Assembly (NCBI GenBank): GCA_963678705.1
Contig: OY783219.1
Coordinates: 1,178,001-1,242,000, forward strand
Origin: Panorpa germanica
Taxonomy: Eukaryota > Arthropoda > Insecta > Mecoptera > Panorpidae
Direction: 5' to 3'
Length of the DNA stretch: 64,000 nucleotides
Shown: one piece after another, positions 11,580-24,550 of the stretch
How the letters are laid out: each line of letters starts with the position of its first letter
How positions within the stretch are numbered: position 1 is the first letter of the stretch
The notes under the pieces: generated by a model
Databases searched by the model: none
What the model saw: the letters and a program-made list of their open reading frames with translations, nothing else
What the model was told of the DNA's origin: nothing
Translations under genes and position numbers: made by a program

Positions 11580-14500
11580 ATGGCTTCAGTTACATTTGCA
11601 ATCAACGGAGAAGGAGTGACTGGTATGTATATAAGTTCAGTTCCTACAAGACATTAAAAGATTATACATTTGTAAATAATTCCTGTTTCTTTAGTTCCAA
11701 AAAACATCAGTGCCGATACTTCTTTAAACGTCTTCATCAGAGACTACATAAATCTGCGTGGTACTAAATCCATGTGCCATGAAGGAGGATGTGGATCATG
11801 CATCGTTTCCGTGAAGTCACGACATCCAGTTACCAAGAAGATGAGGATCTACTCCGTCAATTCCGTTAGTTTGTCATCCTTGTATTTTACTGTTTATTAG
11901 GCAAATATAAATAAATGACTACATAAAAAACTCCAATAGTGTCTAGTTTCCGTTTTGTCGTGTCATGAATGGGAAGTTACAACCGTTGAAGGTCTAGGAG
12001 ATAAAAGCCGAGGCTATAGCAATGTTCAGAAGAGATTAGCACAGTTCAACGGGACCCAGTGTGGATACTGTTCCCCAGGGATGGTTATGAATATGCACAG
12101 GTAATGAGGTTCATTGAAATTATAATTAATTAAATAGTTCAGGTAAATCCACTTAAGAAAAGTTGCATTCCTAATTTAGCTTATTGGAAAGTAATAAGAA
12201 AATTACCATGAAGGAAGTGGAAAACTCATTCGGTGGAAATATGTGCCGTTGCACCGGATATCGTCCAATTTTGGACGCTTTCAAATCATTATGTTCCGAT
12301 GCTAGTGAAAGTCTTCCTAAGAAATGTCAGGTAATGTTAGATTATATAAATATATCTCAGATAGTTAGTCGAACTTAATTCTTCAAATATTATTTCCCAG
12401 GATATTGAAGATTTGGATAAAATAAAGGCTTGCCCTAAAACAGAAAGCTCATGCTCGGAATCATGTTCAGCAAATCTTCCAAAGTCGTTCTCTCTGAACG
12501 CTAAAGGTTCCGTCTGGCACAAAGTAACTACTGTCGATGAAATTCTTGATATTTTCAATAAAATTGGAGAAGCTAGCTACATGCTAGTTGCAGGCAATAC
12601 GGCAAAGGGCGTGTATCGCATTGAGCAGACGCCTGATGTGTACATTGACGTTAGTTGTGTGTCTGAACTCAAGCAGTGTGAAGTCCTTCATAAGATTGTT
12701 CTTGGTGGAGGAGTTACTCTTACTGAAATGATGAAATATCTGACAGAAGCATCAGAACTAGAACAGTTTACTTATGCTAAGGAGTTGGCGCACCATATCG
12801 ATCTCATCGCCAATGTACCAGTTCGTAATGTAAGTTTACATGGCAAGTACCATATTTGATAAAAACCAATAAATAAATAAAAATTCATTTAGATTGGAAC
12901 ACTTGCTTGGAATCTTTCTATAAAACATCAAAACAATGCGTTTCCACATTTTTCTTATTTTTGAAACAGTTGGTGCTAAAATTTGTATAAGTAAGTTTTA
13001 TCAAAATTTCGTTATTTATCAAAATACATTTAGAGAAAGTCTAGTTCATCAAATCTTGTAGTTGCTGAGGACGGAACGAATGTTTCTGTAACTCCATCTG
13101 AATACCTGAAGATGGACATGAAGAAGAAAGTTATTGTTACTATTACACTACCTCCAATTAGAGGCAACTTCTCTTTTAAAACTTATAAGGTAAGAGTATG
13201 ACTTGACTGCTGTAAAATAATGCCCAATAAGGTATTCTTCATTGATACACTTTTATAGATTATGCTAAGAGCACAAAATGCACACGCTTACGTGAATGCT
13301 GGGTTCTACATACGCTTCTCCGAAAAAGATCCTAAAGTTGTACAGCAAGCTATTATTGTCTTTGGAGGAATTAATCCCCAAGTTGGTTCCTAAATTGCGT
13401 AGTAGTAATATCAACAAATGCGAACAATAATGTCAATCGATTGTTTTACAGTTTATTCATGCTTCCTATACTGAGAGCTCGCTCATTGGTAAAGATTTAT
13501 TTGATAACACTTTGCTGGCATCGACATTCAATAACTTGAACTCTGAATTGATTCCCGATTGGGTGTTGCCAGATGCTTCTCCAGAATATCGCAGAAATTT
13601 GGCTCTATCCTTGTTCTATAAGGTAATGACATGGATGAGAATATGCGCATGACGAATCAATTTGTATTTAGCATCTTTTCTGATCATTTAGTTTGTATTG
13701 AGCTCATGTCCACCTAAGCTAATAACACCGATTAATAAATCTGGAGCTGACATTCTCTCAAGAGGTCTGTCTAGCGGACAGCAAAGTTATGAGACAAACA
13801 GAAATGTGTGGCCTCTGAATCAGCACCTTCGAAAAATAGAAGCAATTGCACAGGTAATTTAAGAAAGTTGTTAAAAGTAAATCTTTGAGTTATAATATTA
13901 AGAAATTATCTCTAGTGTTCAGGAGAAGCTCAATATATCAATGACCTTCCGGCAATACCTGGAGAACTTTTTGCAGCGTTTGTTTTAGCCACGCGTCCAT
14001 TGGCTAATTTAGTTAGCTTAGACGCCAGTGAAGCTATGGTAACATATTAAAATGACTACCAAAGTTAATGTATGTATTACTTATATTGAGGTATATTTAC
14101 AGAAAATTCCAGGGGTTAAAAGATTGATCACGGCCAAAGATATCCCCGGTAAAAATGTTAGTATTGGTACAAAATTGACATTGTTACAGTACGATGTAGA
14201 AATCTTGGTAAGTAAGAAAGTGTTGTACAATGGGCAGCCTTGTGGAATTATTGTAGCAGATTCCCAAAACCTAGCAATTCAAGGAGCTAAGCTTGTAAAA
14301 GTTAAATACGAAGATACTGATCAGAAGCCTGTTATTTCCGTGAGACAAGCGTTGGCAAAGGGAGACGAAAAAAGGTTCACTAAGGTTGTTGATGTTAAAC
14401 CAACAGTAACACCTGGTATTTATATATTCTTTACTTTTTAGTCTACTGGAAAACTCAGTTAATAACATTTACTATACATTTTAAAGGCACTAATATTTAT

Positions 14501-17500
14501 AAAGTGATCAAGGGATCTTTTGACATGGGAGGTCAGTACCACTACACCATGGAAACACAGACCTGCGTGTGCATTCCAGTAGAAGATGGAATGGACGTTT
14601 ATTCAGCGACACAATGGATGGATGCTGTTCATGTATACGTGTCCGAAGCTTTAAATATCCAACAAAGCAGGTCATTGATTTGTATTATGTTAAAGAAAAG
14701 TTACGAAACAAAATATACTGAGATAACAGAAAACTCTTATATGAGAACTAAATACATACGAGTATATCAATTTGCTATCACCGCTAAAATAATTTCAGGA
14801 TAAACTTGTATGTTCGTCGGATAGGAGGAGGATATGGAGGTAAAGTAAATCCTCCGAATTGCATTGCTACAGCTTGTGCAGTCGCTGCTTACTTAATGAA
14901 TAAGCCCATGAGGATGGTCTTGCCTTTGGAAGATAACATGGAAGCTATTGGAAAGAGATTTGGATGCTCCAATGACTACGAAGTACTAATTTAAATATCT
15001 TTATTCTACTCCATTTATTACTAAAAACATTTTAATGTTGTCTGGGTATCGTCTGGACGAATTATGTTTTAACAGGTTGGAGTTGACTCTAAAGGGAAAA
15101 TACAGTATTTAAAAAGCACATATTATCAAGATTATGGCTGTGACTTGAATGATCCAGTTTGGCCGGACTCTGCAGAAAAATTTAAGAACTGCTACAATAC
15201 TAAGACCTGGGAATATCAAGGGTATTGTGTCCTCACAGATGTTGCTTCCAATACGTGGTGTCGAGCACCTGGTAAATTATTGTTGTCAATTATGTATGTT
15301 TTCAACAACTAGAAATAAAATGTAAATAATTTGTAATATTGCAATAACTAAATAGGTAGTACAGAAGGAATTGCCATGATCGAAAATATAATGGAGCATA
15401 TATCACATGCAACAGGAGTTGATCCTTTGTCAGTGAGATTGGAAAACATTGAAGAAGATCGTAGAATTAGCGAAATTATTCAAGGTTTTATTCCATCTAT
15501 AGGTAATTGGTCGTTTGTTGTTAAGAAATGCTACATTGTTAGTATTTATTTTGAATATTCCCCAGTGAACATAAATGTAATATTTACTTAGCATTTATAT
15601 GACGTGACCGAAAACTCCATTCCTTTCTTCTATACAATTTATGAATAATTTCAATTTTAATTTTTTTATAAATATAAAATTGAAAAAGAATGTAATGCTC
15701 TTCTCAGATTACGAAATCCGCAAAACAAAAGTAGAAGAATTTAACAGAAAAAATCGTTGGAGAAAACGTGGGATTGCTCTTTCACCAATGAAATATCAGT
15801 TCCTGTATGTGGGAAAATTTATTGCATTAGTTTCAGTCTATCATGGAGATGGTACAGTATCTGTTTCTCATGGTGGAATTGAATGTGGACAAGGAATTAA
15901 CACCAAGGTTTTAGAAACGGTTTATCTTTTCATTTAATTTATAACTAACAAGTCACTTATAACACCTTATTGTACAGGTCGCCCAAGTTTGTGCGTACAC
16001 TCTAGGAATTCCTGTGGATTATGTTAAAATTAAACCATCAAATAACTTAATAGCTCCTAACTCCTTTGTGACTTATAGCAGCGTAGCTAGTGAGGAGTGT
16101 TGCTACGTAAGTACACACATAGTTGCACAAATAGTTTAACATTTCCTAATGACAAATATATTTAGGCTGTTATGAAAGCCTGCCAAATTCTTCTGGACCG
16201 TTTGAAAGAAACTAAAAGTAGAATGAATAATCCAACTTGGGAGCAGCTAGTACAAGAAGCTGACGCAGCGGATATTAATCTCTCTGCAAGTTACATGTTA
16301 GTATTGCATTCATGCAACACGTTGTTCTGATGTTGGTGTTTATTGATATATATTATTATACTTCCGTAGGTTTACGATAAAAGATGATGTAAAAAATTAT
16401 CTAATTTGGGGAATTTCTGCTGCTGAAGTAGAAGTTGATTTATTGACTGGAAATCTGCAGATACTTCGTGTTGATATATTAGAAGATACTGGGGAAAGCC
16501 TAAGTCCTGATATTGATATAGGACAGGTATAACATTTGTTAATAGTCGCAGCCGCATCTTATTTATTAAACATAATTGATTACAGAATAAAATTGTGAAG
16601 TGAGTTTTAATATTTATAGATCGAAGGTGCATTTGTAATGGGACTAGGTTATTGGCTGAGTGAACGTCTTATATTTGACGAGGACTCCGGTGCTTTACTA
16701 ACTAACCGGACCTGGAATTATAAACCACCAGGAGCAAAAGATATTCCTATTGACTTCCGAGTCCAATTTTTACGAAATGCACCAAATCCTGTTGGAGTTT
16801 TACGATCCAAAGGTAATTGTCCTTTATTACTCTAACAAAAAGTAAATACTAATTAGGTTCTGGACGATCGATATGTTTTCTATGGAATACTTTTATGTAA
16901 ACATTATAATATGGTTCTGGTATGTTTATCTGGTTATAATATGTGGTATTCTTTTTTAATACTTGGACCTCGTTACACACTCGCTGCAAAAGTTCGTTAA
17001 TTTCTTAAGTTTTTATCTAAAATTTTATTGTGATATTCTTGAGCTGTGTATCTCTTGACATCGGTTACCCATTTTCAAGCAATAAAGAGCCTTATGCATA
17101 CTTGAGTATGTTGAGTTGTTAACAGACTTGACCGACATGATTGATCGTTGCTGGGTGTGATGAAACATAGTTGATAGTTGGCGTACATCGGTTTGAAGTT
17201 CGGCCTGACAACCATCATCAAAAAGAACCGAATGTCAATAAGCAATGCATATACATGTATGAGAAAATGAAAAGAATGTTAGTCATTGATAATTTATATA
17301 ATGTAGTTGGTATAAAACGAGTATTGAATTTAATAATATATTTAATATATTTATTGTAAATAACTTGCTAACTGATGTAGGCTACGAATGGCCATGTATT
17401 GAAAATCGCGTGTAATTGAGTTCGGGAGTCCTATATCTGACTTTCATTCACTCGATATGTAACAAAAACCTCTTTCTTTACTCCTATTTCCATACGATTG

Positions 17501-18671
17501 TCTGAAAAAGAAAATGTTTCCATCACATTACTACTTGAACGACAGTCAGGAGTACAGCATCAGAACCGAGCTCAGTATTATTATTTTACTTTAATGATTT
17601 TGCCATTTGGCATTACAATATTGTGCCTTAACTCATTTATTTACATGTCATTGTGCTTAATTCAATTTTGATCCTTATTAAATCTAAACATTCTTCCATT
17701 AACACTTCTTCCAAACGAAAAAAAAATATATAAATTTATCCTTATAAAAATAAAAACAAAACTGCTACTGCTACTGCATCGCTCCTCCTGCTACTCTCCT
17801 TCCTGTTTCTACTCTGCCATTCCTTTTTTTTCCACGTTCTTTTTTTCTATCTCCGCCATCTACCTCTTCCCTTTACTGCCAAGTTTCTGTTTCCTTTCTC
17901 CTCGTTTCCTAATCTAAATCTGGTAATCCTTCTCATGTTTTTTGTGTCTTCTTCTCGTCTCTTAAGTATTGTGGTTTCTTCCTCTCCCAAATTCTTTTAT
18001 ATCTTTTGTTATAATTACTCTTCTCGATTTTTTCCATTTTTTCCTGTTGTTGTATCTCATTGTTTCTTCTCCTTAGCTCCTCTTCCACACTTGTGCATTC
18101 CTCTCGTCTTCTCTCTGCCTCCTCTGTCGCCATTCCATTCCTTTCATAATACTTTTTTCTCTTTTTCGGTCCTTCTCCACCACGATCTTTTCTACTCTTT
18201 TCACTAATTTAAGATTTCGCCTTCAGTGTTAATCATTTTCTTCTCGAACTTGACTGCTCCCTTCCTGCTTCTATTCTTATCTTGTCCCTTTTTAGCTCCT
18301 CCATTCTCATGTATCCCGGCGCTCACCTGTCCAGCCCTAGTATCCATTTAATGTATCTAATCGGGCTCAATATATTTGAGTATGTATCGATCCTTTTAAA
18401 TAATTTTTATAATTAAAGCTACTGGTGAGCCTGCATTATGCTTGAGTATAGTTGCAATATTTGCACTTCGCCATGCCCTAAAGTCAGCGAGAGCAGATGC
18501 TGAACCTAACAACAAAGAATGGATCAACTTAGGTAACAAATTTCAACAATATTAATGTCTATAAATATTTTAGCACAGTAATATAACATTCTTATAATTT
18601 CAGGAGCACCATCAACTGTAGAGCATGTCTATCTTCAAGCTCTCAATGACTATCGACAGTACACTCTATGA
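11580..18671 (+). CDS. AOX: Aldehyde oxidase (molybdo-flavoenzyme), 23 exons, damaged near exon 6
   Basis: Oxidises aldehydes and N-heterocycles using two 2Fe-2S clusters, FAD and a molybdenum cofactor. Exons: 11580-11622, 11695-11864, 11940-12100, 12180-12330, 12401-12829, 12893-12990, 13034-13189, 13259-13381, 13452-13622, 13692-13853, 13916-14038, 14103-14415, 14487-14670, 14799-14982, 15076-15271, 15356-15502, 15708-15907, 15978-16106, 16166-16296, 16370-16526, 16620-16812, 18419-18532, 18604-18671; about 1268 codons, the usual length for insect AOX. Visible: plant-type cluster CHEGGCGSC (Cys42, 47, 50, 72); second cluster CGYC and CRC (Cys112, 115, 147, 149); FAD domain with [28 protein letters not shown]; cofactor loop [18 protein letters not shown]; active-site GEP in exon 22. 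Exon 6 does not read through: one shift after NNAFP, a phase mismatch with exon 7, and Trp where the family has Gly in GTLAG. Donors of exons 8, 13 and 17 are weak. It could be a recent pseudogene or contain assembly errors. Confidence 0.93.
17577..18365 (-). mobile_element. LINE 3' fragment in the last long AOX intron
   Basis: Matches the C-terminal coding region and 3' end of the LINE at 35440-36760: [18 protein letters not shown], an [12 protein letters not shown]-like stretch, and a 3' end with ATGCCAAATGGCA. 5'-truncated and frameshifted. It explains why intron 21 (16813-18418) is 1.6 kb while most other introns are 50-200 bp. The rest of that intron (about 16830-17570) shows nothing recognisable. 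Confidence 0.75.
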
Positions 18672-18807
18672 AGAATAATTATTCTTTTAAAAAATGTTTA
18701 ATTTGATTGTGAATTGTTTGTTACTTATATGATTGCGCTAATTTAAAAGGCATGGGTATAGAATTATTACGTTTAGTGTGATCAATGAATAATTGTAAAT
18801 AAGAGAA

Positions 18808-18813
18808 AAATAA
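18808..18813 (+). promoter_or_regulatory. AATAAA polyadenylation signal of AOX
   Basis: Canonical AATAAA 137 bp downstream of the AOX stop codon at 18669-18671, in an AT-rich 3' region. Confidence 0.6.
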
Positions 18814-18839
18814 ATGGATACATTTGACCTATCGATAAT

Positions 18840-20084
18840 CCAACTTTAACCTCCAACCATTCCAAAAAAACATTTACCAAACGCTTCGAAATAAAAACGA
18901 CCTGCATTCTGATTTTTGAAGATTATACCGTTAGGAAATTTAAAATAAGAAACTTTGAGCTTTATAGAAAATGCAAAGAGGATGAATCAGCATTATATTT
19001 AGCAAAGCATATTTTAGCTGAAGGTGCGTAATATTTTGTTCGCTGTTCTCTCACTGCAAGTTTACAATTTACAGCTGTCAAAGTTACGAATAAAGTGTTA
19101 TGATGAGCAATTGTGTTACTCATATTGTAAAAAAATGAAAATATGCCCCTTTTATCTTGTCAACCGTCATGAAGCTTTGCCATACGTAATAGCTGTGGGT
19201 GCTTAAGGTTTCCTTCTCGGGCGTACCAACACGTAATGACGAATGCCACCTCGTACAGTACCGTGAAAAATGTTCAGATATGTTTAGGTAGTAAATTAAC
19301 ACAGCTTTTTTTTATTTTAATTATACTCGTACATGTTCTTTATTTTTTATATTTTAACAAACATTAACCAAACCACTCTTTTTTATAATAAACCAAACAC
19401 ATTATTATTATTTTTATATTTGGACTATGAAAATTACCTACAGATCAAGACGCCTAAGAACTCTCCCTATGCTTTCTCAATAATCGCACAGATTCAGTGA
19501 TCGCTATTTCCCGCTAAGAATGACTGCTATTGCCCAAAAAATCGATAATGGTTTTAACGGTCTAAACTAAAAACGTAAGAACTTTCATGAAAGCCCATAG
19601 GATGCACTAATATTTGGGTAATAATTGACATTTAGAAAGATATTGATTGGTATAAATCACTTTAAGGTTATCTTCATCGAATTTTTAATTTTCTTATAAC
19701 AAAACACGTCCTTACTTTTACACAGCTGTCCAACTCACGGCGCGCGATGTAAAATGGCGGTGTTTGGTAAATAAGCACTCAGGCGTATACTAGACGGTGG
19801 TGCCATTTAGAAAATGATTTCTATAATTCTGCTTTAAACATTAAAGAGTCTGCCAATGAATTAATTCAAGATGCCAATATCAAATACTATATTTTGTGGG
19901 TTACTTTGGACGAAAATGTCTTAGTGTTGTTGGAGATTGTGGCCAGTACCTAAACACCTTTAGAGCAAATTGTCCATTAAAATACACGAACATATGTAGA
20001 AAGAAAATTTAATGGGCAACAAAACTTGGAATGTCCCATTAGTGGGTTAATAATAATAAATAGTCAGACTTTACCTAAAACATG
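18840..20084. other. Intergenic DNA, no gene seen
   Basis: No supported reading frame on either strand. A short CG-containing patch near 19735-19800 differs in composition from the surroundings but gives no recognisable product. Confidence 0.5.
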
Positions 20085-21420
20085 TAGGGTAGACCGAGGC
20101 GAATCGGATCAATGGGTGAATCGGATCGAAATAACAAATACTTAATTTTTTTCATTATGGGGATTGACACAGAACATTAGCGACTGGCGTCTTAGGACCA
20201 CCTTCCGCCCCGCACCTCCTGCCACCGGTAGTGTTTTGATTCAAATAATACCAGTGTAATAATATCAGTGTTAGCGGTGCTTTTTATCTAGTCGAGTGTT
20301 TGTGTGTGTAACAATTTTGGCGCTCATCTAAGGTAAGTACTTACCATTTCTTTGTGTCATTCTAAGAATTTGTGTTAAATCTTTGAATTATATGGTTTAT
20401 ATTAACTGGGAAGGGGTCTATTTTAGAAAATATTTTAAATTATAAACACAATATTATAGGTTAATGTGTAAAATATTTATTTCAAAAGTTTTTGATTCGG
20501 ATCGCGTCATCGGGGGCGCATTGGATCACTTTTTTAAAATGGATTAATTTATATTTAAGGTTAATGATGCATTTTTATTTCATTTAAGATGGTTCGCACG
20601 TACAAAAGAAAAACAAGTAAGGGAGAATGGTCCAAAGAAAAAATGAAAGAAGCCGCAGATAGAGTCCTGGCCAAAGAGATAACTTACGTCGGGCTGCTGA
20701 GATTTACGAATTACCATACACGAGCTTACAAAGAAGAGTCCCTTTCTCCAGAGGTGTCATTAAGACTCGTGGTGGACAGCCAGCCTTAAATGAGAATGCT
20801 GAAAAGATTTTAGCAAACCGTTTACTGCATTTAGCGAGTCGTGGCTTCGGAATTACACCCAAGGCGGTTCGTGGGAAGGAGCTGGGAAAAAGGGAGAAAA
20901 AGACTGATAACAAAGAAAATATGAAGAAGAAGAATAAAAGAACGCCTGGAATAAAAATCAAAGGTTCATCTGCAAAACAGAGAAATTGGCATTGTATCTA
21001 CTGCTCAGAAGAATTCATTCATCCACCATCAGAGGATTGGATTCAGTGTCATGCATGCGAAGAATGGTGCCACGAAAAAGGTGCTGATATGGGAGGGCTA
21101 AAAGGCTCGTATATATGTGATTTATGTGCTAGTGATTAACATTATTATAATTTTGTTAATGATTCCAAAGCTTGTAGTGCTAAAAAAATTTTAATTTAGT
21201 TATATGTTATGTACGATCCCATTCGCCCCATGAATTGGGGCGATTCGGATATTTCTGTTTTTCAAGTTTTTAGCTAATATTTTGGAGAATTTGTAAACAA
21301 TTTAAGTTTTGAAATTGCGTAGCTGAATTGTTATTGATCCAATTTTGTCAATAAATGTTACTCTATATATACTAAATGTCTAAGGCTCAAAATGTTCTAA
21401 ATGGTCTCAACTATCCCCTT
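20085..21420 (+). mobile_element. pogo/Tigger-like DNA transposon, internally reduced
   Basis: Limits are approximate. The left part carries repeated GGCGAATCGGATC-like words (20098-20140) and the right part carries GGGGCGATTCGGAT (21237-21250), similar subterminal motifs on the two sides. Between them, a candidate 5' exon with a GTAAGT donor (20330) and an acceptor TTTAAG precede the transposase remnant at 20589. The catalytic DDE region is absent, so this is a non-autonomous relic. Terminal repeats are too degraded to set exact ends. Confidence 0.65.
20589..21139 (+). pseudogene. pogo-like transposase remnant: HTH plus PHD-like finger
   Basis: Opens MVRTYKRKTSKGEWSKEKM, the N-terminal helix-turn-helix (psq/CENP-B-type) of pogo/jerky-like transposases. 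The frame is then lost and resumes around 20736 as RGGQPALNENAEKILANRL and LASRGFGITPKAV, typical of the second DNA-binding segment. It runs straight into a basic linker and a C-terminal Cys/His finger (WHCIYC, DWIQCHACEEWCHEKGAD, ICDLCASD) and stops at 21139. The DDE catalytic domain that should sit between DNA-binding part and finger is missing. A host-domesticated DNA-binding protein is possible in principle, but the frameshift argues for a dead element. Confidence 0.72.
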
Positions 21421-21449
21421 AAGACTTTGCACCTTCCTACCAAATACCC

Positions 21450-21457
<8 letters not shown>

Positions 21458-21499
<42 letters not shown>
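21458..21499. repeat. (AT)n microsatellite
   Basis: About 20 uninterrupted AT units between the pogo-like relic and the gustatory receptor. Confidence 0.95.
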
Positions 21500-21504
<5 letters not shown>

Positions 21505-21778
21505 AATTAAGTTTGTCAATTATCAAATGAATTCAATATCTTATTCTGAATTATTTAATATGTGTACACTGTTAATCCAATTAACTAATTATGTTATTTT
21601 TTAATTACGATAATGAGTTTAATATTGCAATAACAGTTCGAAGCTATTTCCGATAGAGTTAGTAATCCTACAGTAATTTGTTAAACACACAGCAACAGAA
21701 AATTCTAGCAACTAATTAAATAAGAAAATGTACCAAAATTAATTCAAATTTTGTGGGGTTATGTGAAAATTTTATAAC

Positions 21779-22437
21779 ATGGCAGACTCGTTTTCCTCGT
21801 GTATTAGTCCACTGAATACATTAGTATCAATATTTGGAATATTTCCTTCCTTAATTAATACCTATAATAATGACAACAGTTATAAACTATTAATAAAGCC
21901 TGTTATATTTTTAACACTTTATATTGCATGTGCTATTTATTCGCTTAAAAATAAACAACAGTTAGGTTATACAACTAGTAACTATATAAATCAACTAACT
22001 AGTTGGATTCAGTTATACGTGTCAGTTATTGTAACGTTTTTTATTAGTTTTATCAGATGTCTTAATTACAGACGCCATTGTCAACTAGTGAAATATTTTG
22101 AAGAAATAGATAAAACGATTATTCAAAATTATAACTTGCTGAAAATAAAAAATATTTACAGGTGTTTGAAGAAAAGTGTTGTGAAAATAATATTGGTGTT
22201 TAATCTTTCACTTATTTCTACTTTTATTTTACATTACATTTTTATAATGCCCGCTGAATATTCGGAAACAACTATGGAATATTTAGCATTCTTATTTGTT
22301 ATGTATTCAGACTATATGGTCTGTGTTATCCTGGCTACAGAAGTGTATACCTTTGTTATATCATCATGATTAGGTTTTCAATGATAAATAAAGTTTTAGC
22401 TGATTTTAAAACGTCTAAATTCAAAGAAGGTGACAGT
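21779..22437 (+). CDS. Gustatory receptor, N-terminal exon (frame damaged at its end)
   Basis: Encodes 196 residues from MADSFSSCISPLNTLVSIFG with about four hydrophobic spans (TVIFLTLY-type, LYVSVIVTFFISFI, VVKIILVFNLSLISTFILHY, YLAFLFVMYSDYMVCVIL), matching the first half of insect gustatory receptors, seven-transmembrane ligand-gated channels of taste neurons. The frame stops after TFVISS. One base shift later it continues as RFSMINKVLADFKTSKFKEG to a good donor (GTAAGT at 22438). The family has FxxLNxxL at this point, so the second frame is very likely exonic. This points to a single-base frameshift (pseudogene or sequence error). The matching 3' exons appear to be those at 40214-42275, about 17.8 kb away. 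Confidence 0.8.
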
Positions 22438-23130
22438 GTAAGTAGTTTCATTAATCGTAGTGCTGAGCTTCATTTAAGATCCTTAGCCCTCTTAAATGTA
22501 CCTGTAGTGCGGCCCTCCTACCCCCAGTCATAAAGAGACATCGCATTTTGCAGCATCATTTTCACCTAAACCAAAAACTTAAAAAGAAATATTTAACGTT
22601 AATGAAGTTATGAAATAATAAAAGTTTAACGAATTTAAAATCTTTAAGGTGTTCTCCCTGATTTATTATAATTGTGAACAACTTTATGATGAAAGGTATA
22701 CAAAGTTGAGAATAAAAAAGTTTATAAAACAATCAGATTTAAAACGAAAATGTCGAAAATTTTGTGACTAACTGATTTGCGCCAACATTTCATACTAATA
22801 TAGCTATAACTTGCAATGATGCTTAACAAAGCCAAAACGTTAAGTCTGTATTGTACCATATGGATTTTTTCATTATAATCCTTACTTTTTTAAAATGCGT
22901 TGCATCTTGTCGTTCTAGAATCTTATCCCAAATAAGCTCACACAACATACTTGCATCAACATCTTTCATGCTTACCAGTAGGCTTAAATTACATAGAGAC
23001 ATATGAATTAAATTAAATAATTAATTTTTGAACAGTTTTTTTTTTGTAATATTTATTTGACTGCCTCAACTTTCAAAAGATATTAACATTTAAAACAAAA
23101 CATAATTTATAGTTCATAAATACGAGTAAA
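22438..23130. other. Start of the giant receptor intron, nothing recognised
   Basis: AT-rich. No exon or known repeat was identified between the donor at 22438 and the TIR element at 23131. Confidence 0.5.
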
Positions 23131-23370
23131 GCCTTCTTCCCACTCAATGTTTTGATATTTAATTTACTGTTTTTATTTAATATTTTAATCTAGATTTCAG
23201 GTTTCCAGAATAGGAATTCCTTGTCTCATTCGTGTTTTAATTTGAGTTTAGTTAATTTAGTTGATGCGCATTCGTTTTTAGTAATATAAATGTTGACAGT
23301 TCGACAGTTGGACAAAATTGAAGGTAAATTAATTAAAATTGCTGTTTTTAATAATCTTTGTATTATAACA

Positions 23371-23626
23371 CCCAGTAAACAAACATTTTGGAGTCACTTT
23401 GACATCATATTGGAGATACGTATGATCTTTTTGTCATGAAAGAGTTCATTTATAGTTCAGTTTCTCACAATCGTTCATATGAAATGTCTATTTTATCGGC
23501 TACAGATGACGATACCACTCCACCTGTCGGAATACAAATGAAGATAAAGTTGATACGCACTATAATTGAAGTGAAATAGTGGTAGAAACGTCACAAAAAA
23601 GGACACTTCACCAAATGTTTACTGGG
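23371..23626. mobile_element. TIR element, family B, short type (inside family A)
   Basis: Ends CCCAGTAAACAAACATTTTGG and CACCAAATGTTTACTGGG (inverted), 256 bp. Similar along its length, in opposite orientation, to 50631-50848. Non-coding. Confidence 0.78.
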
Positions 23627-23696
23627 CAATTAGTAATAGAAATTGTTTTTATTTCTTTATTTTTGCCAAACTGACATTAAACTTCTTTTAAATATA

Positions 23697-24550
23697 CTCA
23701 GTATACATTTTGGAGTAAATTCTACTTAATTTCTATTACATATCATGAGTTTTTTGTCTGCAACGTGTTCGTTTTCTATTCAGTCGTTCATAGGAAAGGC
23801 TGTTTTTATGACCTACAGAGATCGCAACGACGGTTCACTGCTGAATTAAAAGCGGAGTCGGTTTATGATTTATGACTGGAGTTATAAACTTGACACTAGC
23901 AGGGGTATAAAACTTAATGGAATTCTACTTTTTAGAGTCTGCAAAATATAAATATTTAAATGAAAAAATAAATAGATGTAATCTTTAGTACAGATCGTGA
24001 TTTTTTTAATGAATATTAATCATCTTCAACAATACTCGTTATATTAGTTTTTTACATTGTTTTGGTGATTCAAAAATCCACGATCGGCAGGTCTGCGTTA
24101 GGTTTAAAACCTCTGTCTTAGCATCGCTGGTTAGAGTATTCGTTTAAACACATTACATTCGGAGATTAAGGAAGACAGCGTGTGCCTATTACCATTAAAG
24201 AAATATTTGTTGAAAAAGGATAGCATATACTTTAAACATACTGTACTGAACGAAATACTATACAAGTATACAAGTAAAACGGTGAAAAATATATTTTACT
24301 TGTCTAACCGCATCTCGTTTCTCTCTCACTTTGGAATGAAAATGAACTAAAAAAAAATATATCCAAGTATGAAAGAAACAACTGCTACTTAATGAATGAT
24401 GTTGGAAGAAGAAAGAATATTATTATGAAAAAATTCTAACAACTAACACAAAATCTGTGACAGGTAGAGAACTTGTAAAGCGTTAGAATTGAATTGTACG
24501 AGTGACTCGAACGTCACTTGATAGGGCACTTCACCAAATTGTTTACTGGG
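23697..24550. mobile_element. TIR element, family B, long type (inside family A)
   Basis: Ends CTCAGTATACATTTTGGAGT and CACCAAATTGTTTACTGGG (inverted). TA flanks both ends (23695-23696 and 24551-24552); the uninterrupted family-A copy at 61644-62126 has a single TA there. This marks a TA target duplication as in Tc1/mariner elements. 854 bp, no transposase. Related to the longer copy at 42656-44488. Confidence 0.82.

Noticed and set aside
17933-18207. Short frames in the last long AOX intron
   Set aside because: They lie in the LINE 3' fragment and are not part of the AOX coding sequence.
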